Shown: piece after piece, positions 8,961-17,090 of the stretch
How the letters are laid out: every line of letters starts with the position of its first letter
How positions within the stretch are numbered: position 1 is the first letter of the stretch
Assembly (NCBI GenBank): GCA_004151065.3
Contig: NWUY0300107465.1
Span: 1 to 20,617, forward strand
DNA length: 20,617 bases
From: Larix sibirica
Taxonomy: Eukaryota > Streptophyta > Pinopsida > Pinales > Pinaceae
Reading direction: 5' to 3'
The notes under the pieces: generated by a model
What the model was told of the DNA's origin: nothing
Seen by the model: only the letters and a program-made list of their open reading frames with translations
The model's database searches: none
Made by a program: the position numbers and the translations under genes

Positions 8961-9585
8961 CTAGTTAGCATATTCCATCACGCAAAAATTCCACAAGAGT
9001 ATGTGTGGACCACCTTCTTCTGCTGGGATCCTTACTTCCTTCCATGGAAACAACCCTCTACTATTGCACATGCTTACTGGCACTCTACCTATGCAACAAC
9101 ACCAATTGGATGAAAATATTTGCATGCAACCACCACCTTCAATGGATCATCCAACATTTGGTTTGATTTGGCGGATGTCATGGAGTTCCAAGGAACCCCC
9201 AAGGTGCACCAATCCATGACACATCTATGAGAATGGATTATGTTGTTCCAATATCAAAAGCAACAATTGGATTGTGGTTGCCCTTAATGTTGGCCTCACC
9301 ATGTTATCCACATTATTTGTACCATTGACCTTCTATGCTACTATAACTCCTTCGATAGCTTATGCTCCTTGATTTGAATATGTAAGCAACTCCTCACCCC
9401 CTTTCCTCTTCACTCTCCACGCTCTTCTCTTGGTGGCAAAATTTTTCGATGCTAGATGGACGTATTGACATGCTTATCTTCTCCAATTGCTTCTAAGTTT
9501 GTTGTTGGTTTGGGGAAGTTTCCCTTTTGTAGTCCACCACAAGAAGGATGGAGTGGAAGTGTGCTTCCATCTTCCTTCATTATTG
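8961..9585 (-). pseudogene. Broken interior of element C, no assignable domain
   Basis: Minus-strand frames remain open for 40-60 codons between stops (for example the stretch containing KEDGSTLPLHP just after the G-patch frame), which suggests former coding sequence. I cannot find the DTG/DSG active site of a retroviral-type protease. A purine run followed by TG on the minus strand at about 9396-9412 was considered as a second polypurine tract, but no LTR follows it. Plus-strand frames at 9001-9219 and 9487-9678 are antisense shadows. Confidence 0.4.
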
Positions 9586-9836
9586 CTATTTCCTTTGACA
9601 ATTATGCCAAATTTGGCATGTCTTCACCAAAGTGATCTTGGATTTCATGGCCCTTTTCTCTTTGCCATCGAAGTCTAGGCCTTCATGATTGTTCCTTGGT
9701 TCATCTACAATAGGGCTTAGGATGCCTTGTCTTCTCTTCCTTGGCCCTTTTCCTTTGTAGCTCATTTGTCTTAACAATTTTGAACCAATTCCTATGGTGT
9801 CATTTTCAAAATCACCAAGGTTCTTGGGAAGGGTCT
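9586..9836 (-). pseudogene. Degenerate G-patch segment of the element C gag-pro region
   Basis: The minus-strand frame is open from a stop near 9837 to the TAG ending at 9586. It reads DFENDTIGIGSKLLRQM, then SYKGKGPRKRRQGILSPI and EPRNNHEGLDF. The block at about 9792-9709 follows the G-patch pattern (G-x-G--L--M, then Gly/Lys-rich, QGI, PI). Several signature glycines of the second half are replaced, so it is degraded. G-patch domains bind nucleic acid or helicases; they occur at the protease-associated end of some retroviral and plant Ty3-type polyproteins, which fits a position after gag. The end TCQIWHNCQRK has a Cys/His flavour but is not a proper zinc knuckle. Short plus-strand frames here are shadows. 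Confidence 0.6.
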
Positions 9837-10270
9837 AAACAACATGAACTTACCATGTTGGTCTTGGTCGTGGGGTTGGCTTTAACAGTGGCAATGGAGG
9901 GTGGCCTACATGTTTCTTGGTGCTCTTGAATAATTTCTTATAACTTTGCCAATACCTTCTCTTTCGCTGTCAAATCTTGTTGCAACCAAGTTTTCATTTG
10001 ATTGAGCATGTCCTCTTTCCAACTATCCATTTGAATGACCGAGCTTGTCCCACTCCACTGTGATAGCAACAAGGAAGTCTTGATGTTCATCAAATGTAGT
10101 ACTTAGCGATGGCAGTAGTGTGGTAGAGGTTCCAAGTTTATTTTTCAACTATGCCATCCTCTGGTCATACATTTGGACATTCTAGTTTAATTGCTTGTTC
10201 TCTTCTTGAAGTCGAGAATTCGGATATCCTATAGGTCTTCCAACCTTCCTATGTTTCCTTTACCCATGAC
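9837..10270 (-). pseudogene. Gag N-terminal remnant of element C
   Basis: The first ATG after the primer binding site is at 10267 on the minus strand and stops after 12 codons. Neighbouring frames then carry charged, Gln/Glu-rich helix-like text: LQEENKQLN, VQMYDQRMA, then MDSWKEDMLNQMKTWLQQDL and TAKEKVLAKL, with stops and at least two frame changes. Coiled-coil text right after a primer binding site is typical of a Ty3 gag N-terminus. The capsid homology region and zinc knuckle were not found. Confidence 0.55.
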
Positions 10271-10315
10271 AGGTCGACAAAGTTCTGCCAACTACATCAG
10301 ATTAAGGATTCTACT

Positions 10316-10327
10316 ACTTTGATACCA
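10316..10327 (-). promoter_or_regulatory. Primer binding site, initiator-Met tRNA type (element C)
   Basis: The minus strand reads TGGTATCAAAGT, matching the plant initiator-Met primer site TGGTATCAGAGC at 10 of 12 positions. It is separated by only 2 bases from the LTR boundary TG at 10330. A tRNA annealed here primes minus-strand cDNA. The site occurs only at the right-hand repeat, which fixes which LTR is the 5' one and the element's orientation. Confidence 0.75.
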
Positions 10328-10329
10328 TA

Positions 10330-11968
10330 TGATCCATAAAGAAGGGACTTATAGCTCACTTGCTTCACCAACATGGATACCTCTATGGAATTTGTATATA
10401 GTCTTTGTTCTTAGTCTTGTACATAGATCTATGTCCATTTGCTAGCTACAAGGTCTGTTCTAACACTACAATCCTGAGTGCAAACTTTGATTGTCTATGT
10501 TCTCCTATAGGCATGTAAGGCTGCTAATATGGCAATTATCTATCCATTATTTCTTAATGTAACCTACACACAAGACAACCAACTAAAAAGCAATAATAAT
10601 TAGGCCAATCATACCCAAGGTGTTGTAACTACTTTGTCACTAAGAATTTGGTTCTAGGTGCAATTTTGAGTACCACTACTTTGCAATGATATTGATGATC
10701 GATGATATGGCTCATGACAAGTGCTACGTTTCTAAACCAATGATAATATAAGGATAAGCTATTGTAAATGGTTCTTGAACCCATTACCAAGCTTTTCATC
10801 AATCAATTGAAGAAGTAGTTGTGCCGACCGTTCAATCAGGTGACCATATCACAATGTACACTTGTTTCCACAACAACGTCAATGTCCATGGTTTCTTTAA
10901 TGGAGTAATAAGAAAAAATTTCTTGATGCCAAGGCTATGATAACTAGTGAATATGTGGATATCAAGCACTATGGATAGGAGTGGATACAAGCCTATCCAC
11001 TTGGCCCAAAACTTGAACACCATTTAATAGAAAATTGTGCTATACCAATTATCTAATAAACATAAAAAGAAGATGTTTATTGTTCAAAACCCATATGAAG
11101 AGTTTGCATGGGAATGAGGCACTAAATTGATCCACTAGATGCTAAATATAATGAAGGGACCCGACATTTAAATAATCCCATCTCTCTTCAACTCCAATGA
11201 AATCCCGTTAGCATTCATGGTTGCAAACAATGCTATTCAATGGTAGTGTTCTCCTCATCAACAACCAGGGACGTGTGTATCAATTCACCATGCAATACGC
11301 TTAGCCCAGAATAAATTACGCCCAACAAGCAAGTAGATTCACACAAGATGAGGAAAATATGCCCAGTAAACAAGGGAATGCATCCAACAAGACGACATGT
11401 TGTGCCAAAGGGAGAAAATCCCCATCAACTAGAGAAATTCAACTATCAAGCAAAGGAATTCACCTAAACAGTGAGGATAATGCCTAGCAATGAGAAAAAA
11501 ATCTCCTAGCATCAATGAATTCACCCAAACAGTGAGAGAAATACCTAACAACGAGGAAAAATGACCATGCATCAAGTAATTCTCCCATCAAATGGTTAAT
11601 CACTTAACAATTAATCCAAATCTTAGAAAGAGGAGGTCATACGACATAGGGAGAGATGAAAGATGCTTAGGTAAGCATAACACATCTAATAGTCTAGGAG
11701 AATAATCCATAACCAATTTATCAACTACCTAGATTAATGCAATGATTCCCGAATGGAGACAATTGATCTCTAGGAATGGGTAAACATCCAACCATGGGAA
11801 AAAATGGCTATTGGAACCTCAATTAACTAATAGATACCCATTATTACAGTAAATATACAACTCTAATTACAAATCCCTCTCTATCACACTCTCATTATTT
11901 ATTGGCAACCATTATTATCACAAAGAAGCTCTGATATCAACACAAAACCAAGGTGACATGGTAAACAT
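10330..11968 (-). mobile_element. 5' LTR of element C, truncated at its U3 end
   Basis: Diverged copy of 6544-8230. Shared stretches include ccaactaa.aagcaataata, gtaaggctgc/ttgc, ctctaattacaaatccc and atcaacacaaaa. Similarity ends at about 11963-11968, where the TGTTATGACCC boundary of another LTR begins, so roughly 250 bases present in the 3' LTR (8231-8487) are missing here. It carries the same short-period repeat array at about 11310-11600. A frame at 10832-11023 is not a gene. Confidence 0.68.
11310..11600 (-). repeat. Degenerate short-period repeats inside the element C 5' LTR
   Basis: Counterpart of the array at 7530-7800. It has units such as gatgaggaaaatatgccca, gggagaaaatcccca, agtgaggataatgccta and acgaggaaaaatgacca, at irregular 20-30 bp spacing. 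Confidence 0.6.
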
Positions 11969-12464
11969 GTTATGACCCCCCATTACACCCCTAGGGAGGG
12001 TCATGATGTAGTATACCTTAGATATGAAAACATTACCACATGAAATATATCTAAGAATAATATAGAAATTATCCACTCTTTTATTAATATGAAAACCCTC
12101 AAGCTAGGGAAACACCTTACAATTAATCCTTTTATGGAAGGATCCACTCTTGTTCACTTGCCTCTATGAGGTGAAAACATCTTATGGTCTAAGCTCCAAA
12201 TACAATATACTCCACACATGACTCATAAGGAGGACTCCATACTTATTTATGAAACACTAATCATAACAACCTCCTAACTACCTAGTGTACATTCTTTAGT
12301 GAGGCCCCATTACATTTATTCACTAATAACTACCATAGTGGGCCTTATTTAATAATAACAAACATTGTGGACCTAGTCCACTTTACATTAAATGACCTCC
12401 ACTATTACTCTAATGGGCCCTTCGGCGTTCCATTACACCCCTAGGGAGGGTCATAATCACACCA
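11969..12464 (-). mobile_element. 3' LTR of short element A, minus strand
   Basis: Plus-strand edges are TGTTATGACCC (11969) and GGGTCATAATCA (ending 12459), i.e. TG...CA with near-palindromic termini sharing TTATGACCC. On the minus strand it is preceded by the purine run AAGAGGGG (plus 12465-12472), making it a 3' LTR. The exact edge is ambiguous by 5 bases (12459 or 12464). A 25-bp word occurs near both ends (11980-12004 and 12430-12454). Plus positions 12009 to about 12215 match 13688 to about 13870, including the word atccttttatggaaggatcc. That match is the evidence for a second LTR of the same family. Confidence 0.6.
11980..12454 (+). repeat. 25-bp perfect direct repeat at both ends of the element A LTR
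   Basis: The copies are 11980-12004 and 12430-12454, each beginning ccattacacccc and ending gagggtcat, identical over 25 bases. The left copy is preceded by atgaccccc, so it also forms a local inverted repeat with its own gggtcat end. It lies inside the LTR edges and is too long for the usual 5-bp target duplication of LTR elements. Confidence 0.95.
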
Positions 12465-13254
12465 CCCCTCTTAGGAAAGCGTTTCCCTCAATGCTTGATG
12501 TGAAGATGTACAACCATAAACCAGGGTCTGATAAGTGAATGTTGACCACCATGCTCAAGTAAGACAAGGAACCAAGGTCACATGTACAAATGTTAGCCAC
12601 CGTTCTAACGTCATCCAACAAGATCCATATCAAGCCCGAGTTCCATGTACGATTGTTAATGGCCATGTTGAAGTGGTCTAAGGGATTCATCCATAAACCT
12701 ATATCCAATGTCCATGTGAGCCAACTGACACCCCCTTGATGAAACCTAAGCTCCACAAGCTGCTGATTATTATGCTTCACATGCCCATGATGTTCATGTG
12801 GATCCAAATAAGTATAACCATCGACAACAAATACATTTTTCATAGAGTAGTAAATGGATGGAGCTAAGAGGAACTCTACTACTGTATAAGAAGCAAACTA
12901 GAAATTGGTGGGAACCACCTATTGTTGTCTTTCCTCCACAAATTTATCCTCATATGGTGGAGAAGAGTCATAAAAAAGAATACGGAAGTAGTTGTCTTTC
13001 CAAAAATTACAACTATCCATATACCAATCCTCATTAGCATCTTCTAAATCATACCATGCATATCTTTCTTTGTTATATTATTCAATGGTGGAATAATATG
13101 TGGTATTGATAACACAAGCCTCCTTCAAATTAATAAAAGCCTCGTTAAATTTACTCATGTTATGCTACATGGATTTCAAATTGTCCTGCTTAGCCTGGAA
13201 AGCTTTTGTGAGCCATATACGTTCCTCCCATGGCACGTTCCACCACTTTGCCAT
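12457..13254 (-). pseudogene. Element A ORF, 265 codons, unrecognised, four in-frame stops
   Basis: One minus-strand frame runs from an ATG at 13254 to a TGA at 12459-12457 without a frameshift. It is broken only at codon 30 (TAG, 13167-13165), 59 (TAA, 13080-13078), 112 (TAG, 12921-12919) and 119 (TAG, 12900-12898). It begins MAKWWNVPWEERIWLTKAFQ. The middle (codons 60-110) is acidic and aromatic (RYAWYDLEDANEDWYM, YDSSPPYEDKFVEE). The C-terminal part is Trp/Leu/His-rich and ends SIEGNAFLRGVV. The last codons overlap the purine run, and the stop overlaps the LTR edge, as when a retroelement ORF runs to its polypurine tract. I see no zinc knuckle, protease, RT or integrase motif. The tail could be the end of a Ty3 polyprotein fused by deletion to a gag-like head, or a non-autonomous element's own protein. 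Confidence 0.55.
12465..12472 (-). promoter_or_regulatory. Polypurine tract of element A
   Basis: The minus strand reads AAGAGGGG directly before TGGTGTGATTATGACC. It overlaps the last codons of the element A ORF. Confidence 0.5.
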
Positions 13255-13596
13255 GCTTCAATTTTGAGGGTGAAAATTTGCAAGGGTTACAATGTAATAG
13301 ATATTGGATGGAAATATGTCATATAATATTCCATATGAACGATTTTGAAATTATCTCTCCAACGACATTGATCTGGTTGCAATCTAATCACCTTGACAAA
13401 AGTTGTATTATGCAAGATCCACGCCTGTTAGCAAAAACCCTAAAAAATAACAAATTTCAAATGACAATATCTCTCTTGTTTGGAATTCAATCTAAGAGAT
13501 TCAATATTTGAAATCAAGTATTTTTACTATAAGAACTTATATATACAATCATTCTTTGCAAATTATGCCAATAATGACTAAAAAAATAATCTAAGT
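13255..13596 (-). other. Leader (5' untranslated region) of element A
   Basis: Sequence between the presumed 5' LTR end and the start codon of the element A ORF. A primer binding site is not recognisable next to the LTR end. The plus-strand 93-codon frame at 13230-13511 is antisense to this leader and is rejected. Its interest is that the same leader reappears inverted at about 14012-14310. Confidence 0.45.
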
Positions 13597-13895
13597 GTCG
13601 CAACCCCCTTTTTCTCTTTGAAAATCCGTGGAAAGAAAAAAAAATGTTCTTAGTTTTTGGTCTTGGAAAGTGCTCTAGTACTAGTTGTAGTATACCTTTG
13701 ATATGAAAATATATGAAATCATATACAATATATCAAATAAGCTCCAATTTTATTCAAAGAAAAACCCTTAAGGTAAGGCAACACCTTACACTTGATCCTT
13801 TTATGGAAGGATCCACTCATATTCACTTTCCTCTCAAAGGGTGCAAGCTCCTATGAACCAAGATCCAATGATTTATGATATGTTGTGTGTTCATG
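13597..13895 (-). mobile_element. Partial 5' LTR of element A
   Basis: It begins TGTCGCAACCCCC on the plus strand, comparable to the TGTTATGACCCCC edge of the LTR at 11969. From 13688 it matches that LTR (tagtatacct..gatatgaaaa, aaaccct.aag, caccttaca, ccttttatggaaggatccactc). Similarity stops near 13870-13895, where the inverted copy of the LTR end takes over. The U3 half is therefore missing, and this LTR could not start transcription normally. Confidence 0.5.
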
Positions 13896-14307
13896 CATAT
13901 CATTTACACCTAAGGTATACAACATATGTTATCATAGCACTTTCTGAGGCCAAAATAAGAGATTTTGTTTTCTCTTATTTTGCAAGATTTTCATAAAAAA
14001 AGAGGGTCATGATACTTGGATCCATTTCTAAGTGTTTTTTGGAAGAAGTTTTAGACACAAAATGGAGATTTGAGTTCCTCTCGTAAAAATATGTGATATT
14101 CAAAAAAAAATCTCAGATCCTAGTCTAGATGAAAACAATATTTCCATTTTAAATATATTATTTTATAGGGTTTCAAGTGATGACCACAAATCTTATAGAA
14201 GGCATAAATTTTGACAGGGTGATCAAATTGCATCGAGATCGATGCCATTGGAGAGATAACTTCCAATTCTTTCATATGGCATATTTCTAGTCAATCCCTA
14301 GTATGTT

Positions 14308-16593
14308 ATGGCCCTCTCAAAATCCCACCCTCAAACCCTCATGAAATTGAGGAATGGAAAAGTGGTACCCATCCTTATTGATTTGGATTGCAATGTCAAG
14401 GATACTACCAGTCCAAGAACCAATATTTACATAAGGAATTGTGCTGAGTATGTTGAATCACCAATGTTTTTCCACCATATGGTCAGGCACTATTTCTAGC
14501 CTTACCCCAAAATAAATGTTTTCTCATTGGTAAGACAACTTGAAAACAACATGCCAGCAATGGTGCGTACTGTAAAATGTACAAAGAAATTTGCCACTAA
14601 CTTCTCATATCTAAGGATTGCACTAGAATATGGTATGAACATGGAATGGGCGAGGAGCCTAGGGAATTGGATTAGTATCCTTCAATAGACCATATTTTCA
14701 TGGATCTGTCAAGACAATCAAACATAGATTATAAGGTTCCCCCTTCAGCAAAGGGAGAAGTAGAGAAAACAATAACTCCACTTCACAATGGGGAGTTGGA
14801 AGAAGAAAGATAAGTCAAAATTTACATCACTACATTTACAGCTGATAAGGAACCAATATCACTGAATCTAAAAAAGAAATCCACAACATGAAAGAAAGAA
14901 AAACGTATAAGAGTTGATATTGATGAGTCTAGCAAAGAAAATGGGGGTGAAACACAAATAATTATCCCTGCATCAAAACCTATGGACTGGGAGCAACTAA
15001 GGATAAGGAAATATATCAAACAAGTTGATGCAAAGGTACTATCAACATAGGAAGGTACCAAAGGCACCAAATAACAAGAAAAGAAAAGAAAATTAATCAT
15101 GGATTCGAGCACCTATCTCAACTACACTCAAGCAATGGCAAGTGTGAAGGATATAATTATGAATGTCATGAAGAATCATATAAGTATAGAGAAACAATTT
15201 TAGGAATAAATGCACATGTAGGGAACATGCAAGGAGCATCCACAACAAAGTACATCCAAACCAATGATCGACAAATTGGTCGCCACCCTACATATCGACT
15301 TGTAATAGGAGTCAACACCTTCATTGTGAACACCAATCACTCGGGAACCATAATCGATTCCCACATGGTTGGGTCCACCATAGTCAAATCCACCACAGTC
15401 GACACCCACACATTCAACCCCACCACAGTCAATGCCCACACATTCAGTTCCACCACCATTGCCTCCACTGCAGTCGACCCCACAACAAAATCCATTGTCA
15501 CCACAAGTACATCCGTCGACTTCCCATACACACAACCACAAACATCACCTCATAGTAAACCAACACAAGCACAAGAAGAATCTAATGAATCAACGACAGC
15601 TCACAAACCATTCCAGATGAGAGAGTGAGAAGATGGGCATGTTACAATATTATTCAGGCCCAAAACTACAACTGACAATGAACTTCAACAAATGCCAAAA
15701 GTAGTCATAAAGGAGAAATACAAGAGACGGAGGAGCCTTGCCATATACATAGATCACAAGTGTCAGAAAATAGCCAAGGCCTAGGAAGAGTGTAAAGCAA
15801 AAGAAAATGATGCCATGGGAATCAAGCTACAACAAGAGCCAAGGGACCCTATCGACTTTCTGAAAACTATAGTAACAAAAATAATAGGCCAACACCACAT
15901 ACACGTGAGCAATCAGAGAACAAAATATGAACAGACATCAGCCCTGGTAGTGCAAGAATTCGACCGACTACACTGTATTAGAGAGCAACTTGCACAGGCA
16001 AAAACATGAGCGTCAGCAGTCAATATAGTTTTTAATAGTTGGTCGTCACACTTTGCCCATGTCAGTAGTAAACTCGGGGTTAACCAAATGGCAATAGCAT
16101 ATCTTATCGTTATACAACAAAGGACAATGAAGAATAGATAATGGGAAGCATTAGAACTGTTATTACAAAAATAAAGGCAACAACAAGTAAATCTTCAACA
16201 AGAAGAAGCATAATGGTTGCAAGAAGGAAAACAATGCATAATGAAGTCAAGAAAATACTCCAACATATGTTCTTCCTAGACAAGAGGATACAACAAATGA
16301 ATGTTGACTTCCAAGCACAAGATCCTCTTGTATAAACAATCATCATGTTAATTGATCTCATAACTACCAATTTTTCTATTGAAGAGATCATCGAAGAATG
16401 ACAGATGATGCAGAGTAAGCTACAAGTGTCATTACCCCACATATATAGAACAATCATCGACTTCCATGCCATTCATCTAGAACCACCACCACAACTAACA
16501 CAACCAAGACCAGTCAAGAATTTATTCCAACCAAGTACATCCATCAATCAGGAGCCAAAGCTAATTAAGAGCATTGAAATCGATAAAACTTGA
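14308..16593 (+). pseudogene. Region B ORF, about 760 codons in three frames, unrecognised
   Basis: Coding-like text continues on the plus strand through four segments: frame 1 from 14308 (one TAG at 14497-14499, end TAG 14686-14688), frame 3 about 14688-15205, frame 2 about 15190-16240, and frame 1 again to a TGA at 16591-16593. The start MALSKSHPQ is followed by VFSLVRQLENNMPAMVRTV and LRIALEYGMNMEWARSLGNW. The middle is Lys/Glu-rich (EKRIRVDIDESSKEN), then comes a Thr- or Pro-rich repeat, then Gln/Glu helices (VVQEFDRLHCIREQLAQAKT, WEALELLLQK), and finally LPHIYRTIIDFHAIHLEPPP. About a dozen stops occur. I see no RT, protease, integrase, RNase H or zinc knuckle. It stops 116 bases before a polypurine tract, so a structural (gag-like) or accessory protein of a non-autonomous LTR element is a fair guess; a host pseudogene is not excluded. 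Confidence 0.5.
15376..15480 (+). repeat. 30-bp tandem repeat within the region B ORF
   Basis: Units start at 15391, 15421 and 15451 (caccacagtc, caccacagtc, caccaccatt), with a half unit before them at about 15376. The first two units agree at most positions. The period of 30 keeps the frame and codes a 10-residue repeat, Thr/Ser/Val-rich in one frame and Pro/His/Gln-rich in another. The minus-strand Gly/Val-rich frame at 15200-15541 is only the antisense of this repeat. Confidence 0.8.
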
Positions 16594-16708
16594 AGAAGTT
16601 GCCATACACATTTTTGTACAAATATACTTTTTTGTAAAAGAGATACCTTTTTCTTTAAAAAAATATGTTGGCTTTGATATTTCCCTTCTTCGGAACGAAG
16701 AAGAGTTT

Positions 16709-16722
16709 GAGAGTGGGGGAGA
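16709..16722 (+). promoter_or_regulatory. Polypurine tract before the LTR at 16723
   Basis: gagagtgggggaga, 13 purines of 14, lies directly before TGTTGGAA. This is the expected primer for plus-strand cDNA synthesis at a 3' LTR. Confidence 0.7.
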
Positions 16723-17090
16723 TGTTGGAATGGCATACTTGGTTAGTTGAGTAGGCCCTCTAGTTGACTAACAATCAACTAATTGACTGGCATAGAAGGT
16801 CAACCGACATATGTGAACAATCATGTATATTAATATGTATGTTTTAATAGATAAAAATGATATCAATTTATGTTGCAATATTTCATTCTATTGATAATAT
16901 AACGAATCATTTGAATAATATATACTCTTATTTATATATACATGCATGTTTCTCTTAATGTGTATCATTGGTAACTAATGACTGTAATCCCCTAAATTGC
17001 AACACCTTGTATATACCATGGAAGGAAATAGTACCAACTCTTCCAAGAAATTTGTAGTGTATTGTTTCTATATTGAGGTGAACACAAGCC
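16723..17090 (+). mobile_element. Copia-like LTR, right end uncertain
   Basis: Starts TGTTGGAATGGC after a polypurine tract. It then shows the same style as the LTR at 2291: many GTTGACTA, CAACTAATTGACT and GTCAACCGAC words within the first 100 bases (about 16740-16810). A TATA-like run ttatttatatatacatg lies at about 16930. The end at about 17090 (gtgaacaca) is a guess. It is not the same family as the element A LTR, so region B cannot simply be a second copy of element A. Confidence 0.5.

Larger units (their letters stand above)
6544..11968 (-). mobile_element. Element C: internally deleted Ty3-type LTR retrotransposon, minus strand
   Basis: Two long diverged direct repeats, 6544 to at least 8230 and 10330 to about 11965, start with the same TGATCC (plus coordinates). 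Similarity stops abruptly to the left of both. Left of the second copy there is a 2-base spacer and then an initiator-Met primer binding site on the minus strand. This is the arrangement at a 5' LTR / internal junction, so the right copy is the 5' LTR and the left copy the 3' LTR of a minus-strand element. The 1.8-kb interior holds gag, G-patch and possibly pre-RT linker remnants but no RT, RNase H or integrase, so the interior is deleted. The 5' LTR seems cut at about 11968 by another LTR. Confidence 0.72.
13240..14375. repeat. Large imperfect inverted repeat (arms about 0.45 kb, spacer about 0.2 kb)
   Basis: Left arm about 13240-13705, right arm about 13895-14375 in reverse complement. Paired words include attatctctccaacgacattgatc (13345 region) with gttatctctccaatggcatcgatc (minus strand of the 14250 region), ggtcttggaaagtgct with ggcctcagaaagtgct, and caccctcaaa just before the start codons on both sides. 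The arms are clearly related but diverged. Going outward from the centre, each arm reads: LTR end, leader, then an ATG of a broken ORF (element A on minus, region B on plus). The spacer carries the LTR segment that matches 12009-12215. Confidence 0.8.

Noticed and set aside
9390-9412. Second polypurine tract and LTR start within element C (minus strand GGAAAGGGGG then TGAGGAG)
   Set aside because: No repeated partner sequence follows it, and coding-like frames continue on both sides.
11928-11939. A second primer-binding-site-like word (minus strand TGATATCAGAGC)
   Set aside because: It matches the initiator-Met site well, but it lies inside the repeat shared by both LTR copies (degraded near 8200 in the other copy) and has no CA-ending LTR edge next to it. 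The site at 10316-10327 fits an LTR boundary exactly.
13230-13511. 93-codon plus-strand ORF
   Set aside because: Antisense to the start of the element A ORF and its leader; the minus-strand reading is longer and continuous.
15200-15541. Minus-strand 113-codon Gly/Val/Cys-rich ORF resembling a secreted repeat protein
   Set aside because: It is the antisense of the 30-bp tandem repeat in the plus-strand region B ORF; its composition is explained by that repeat.
16723-17090. Second copy of the element A LTR closing region B
   Set aside because: Its start TGTTGGAATGGC and body share no words with 11969-12464 in either orientation.
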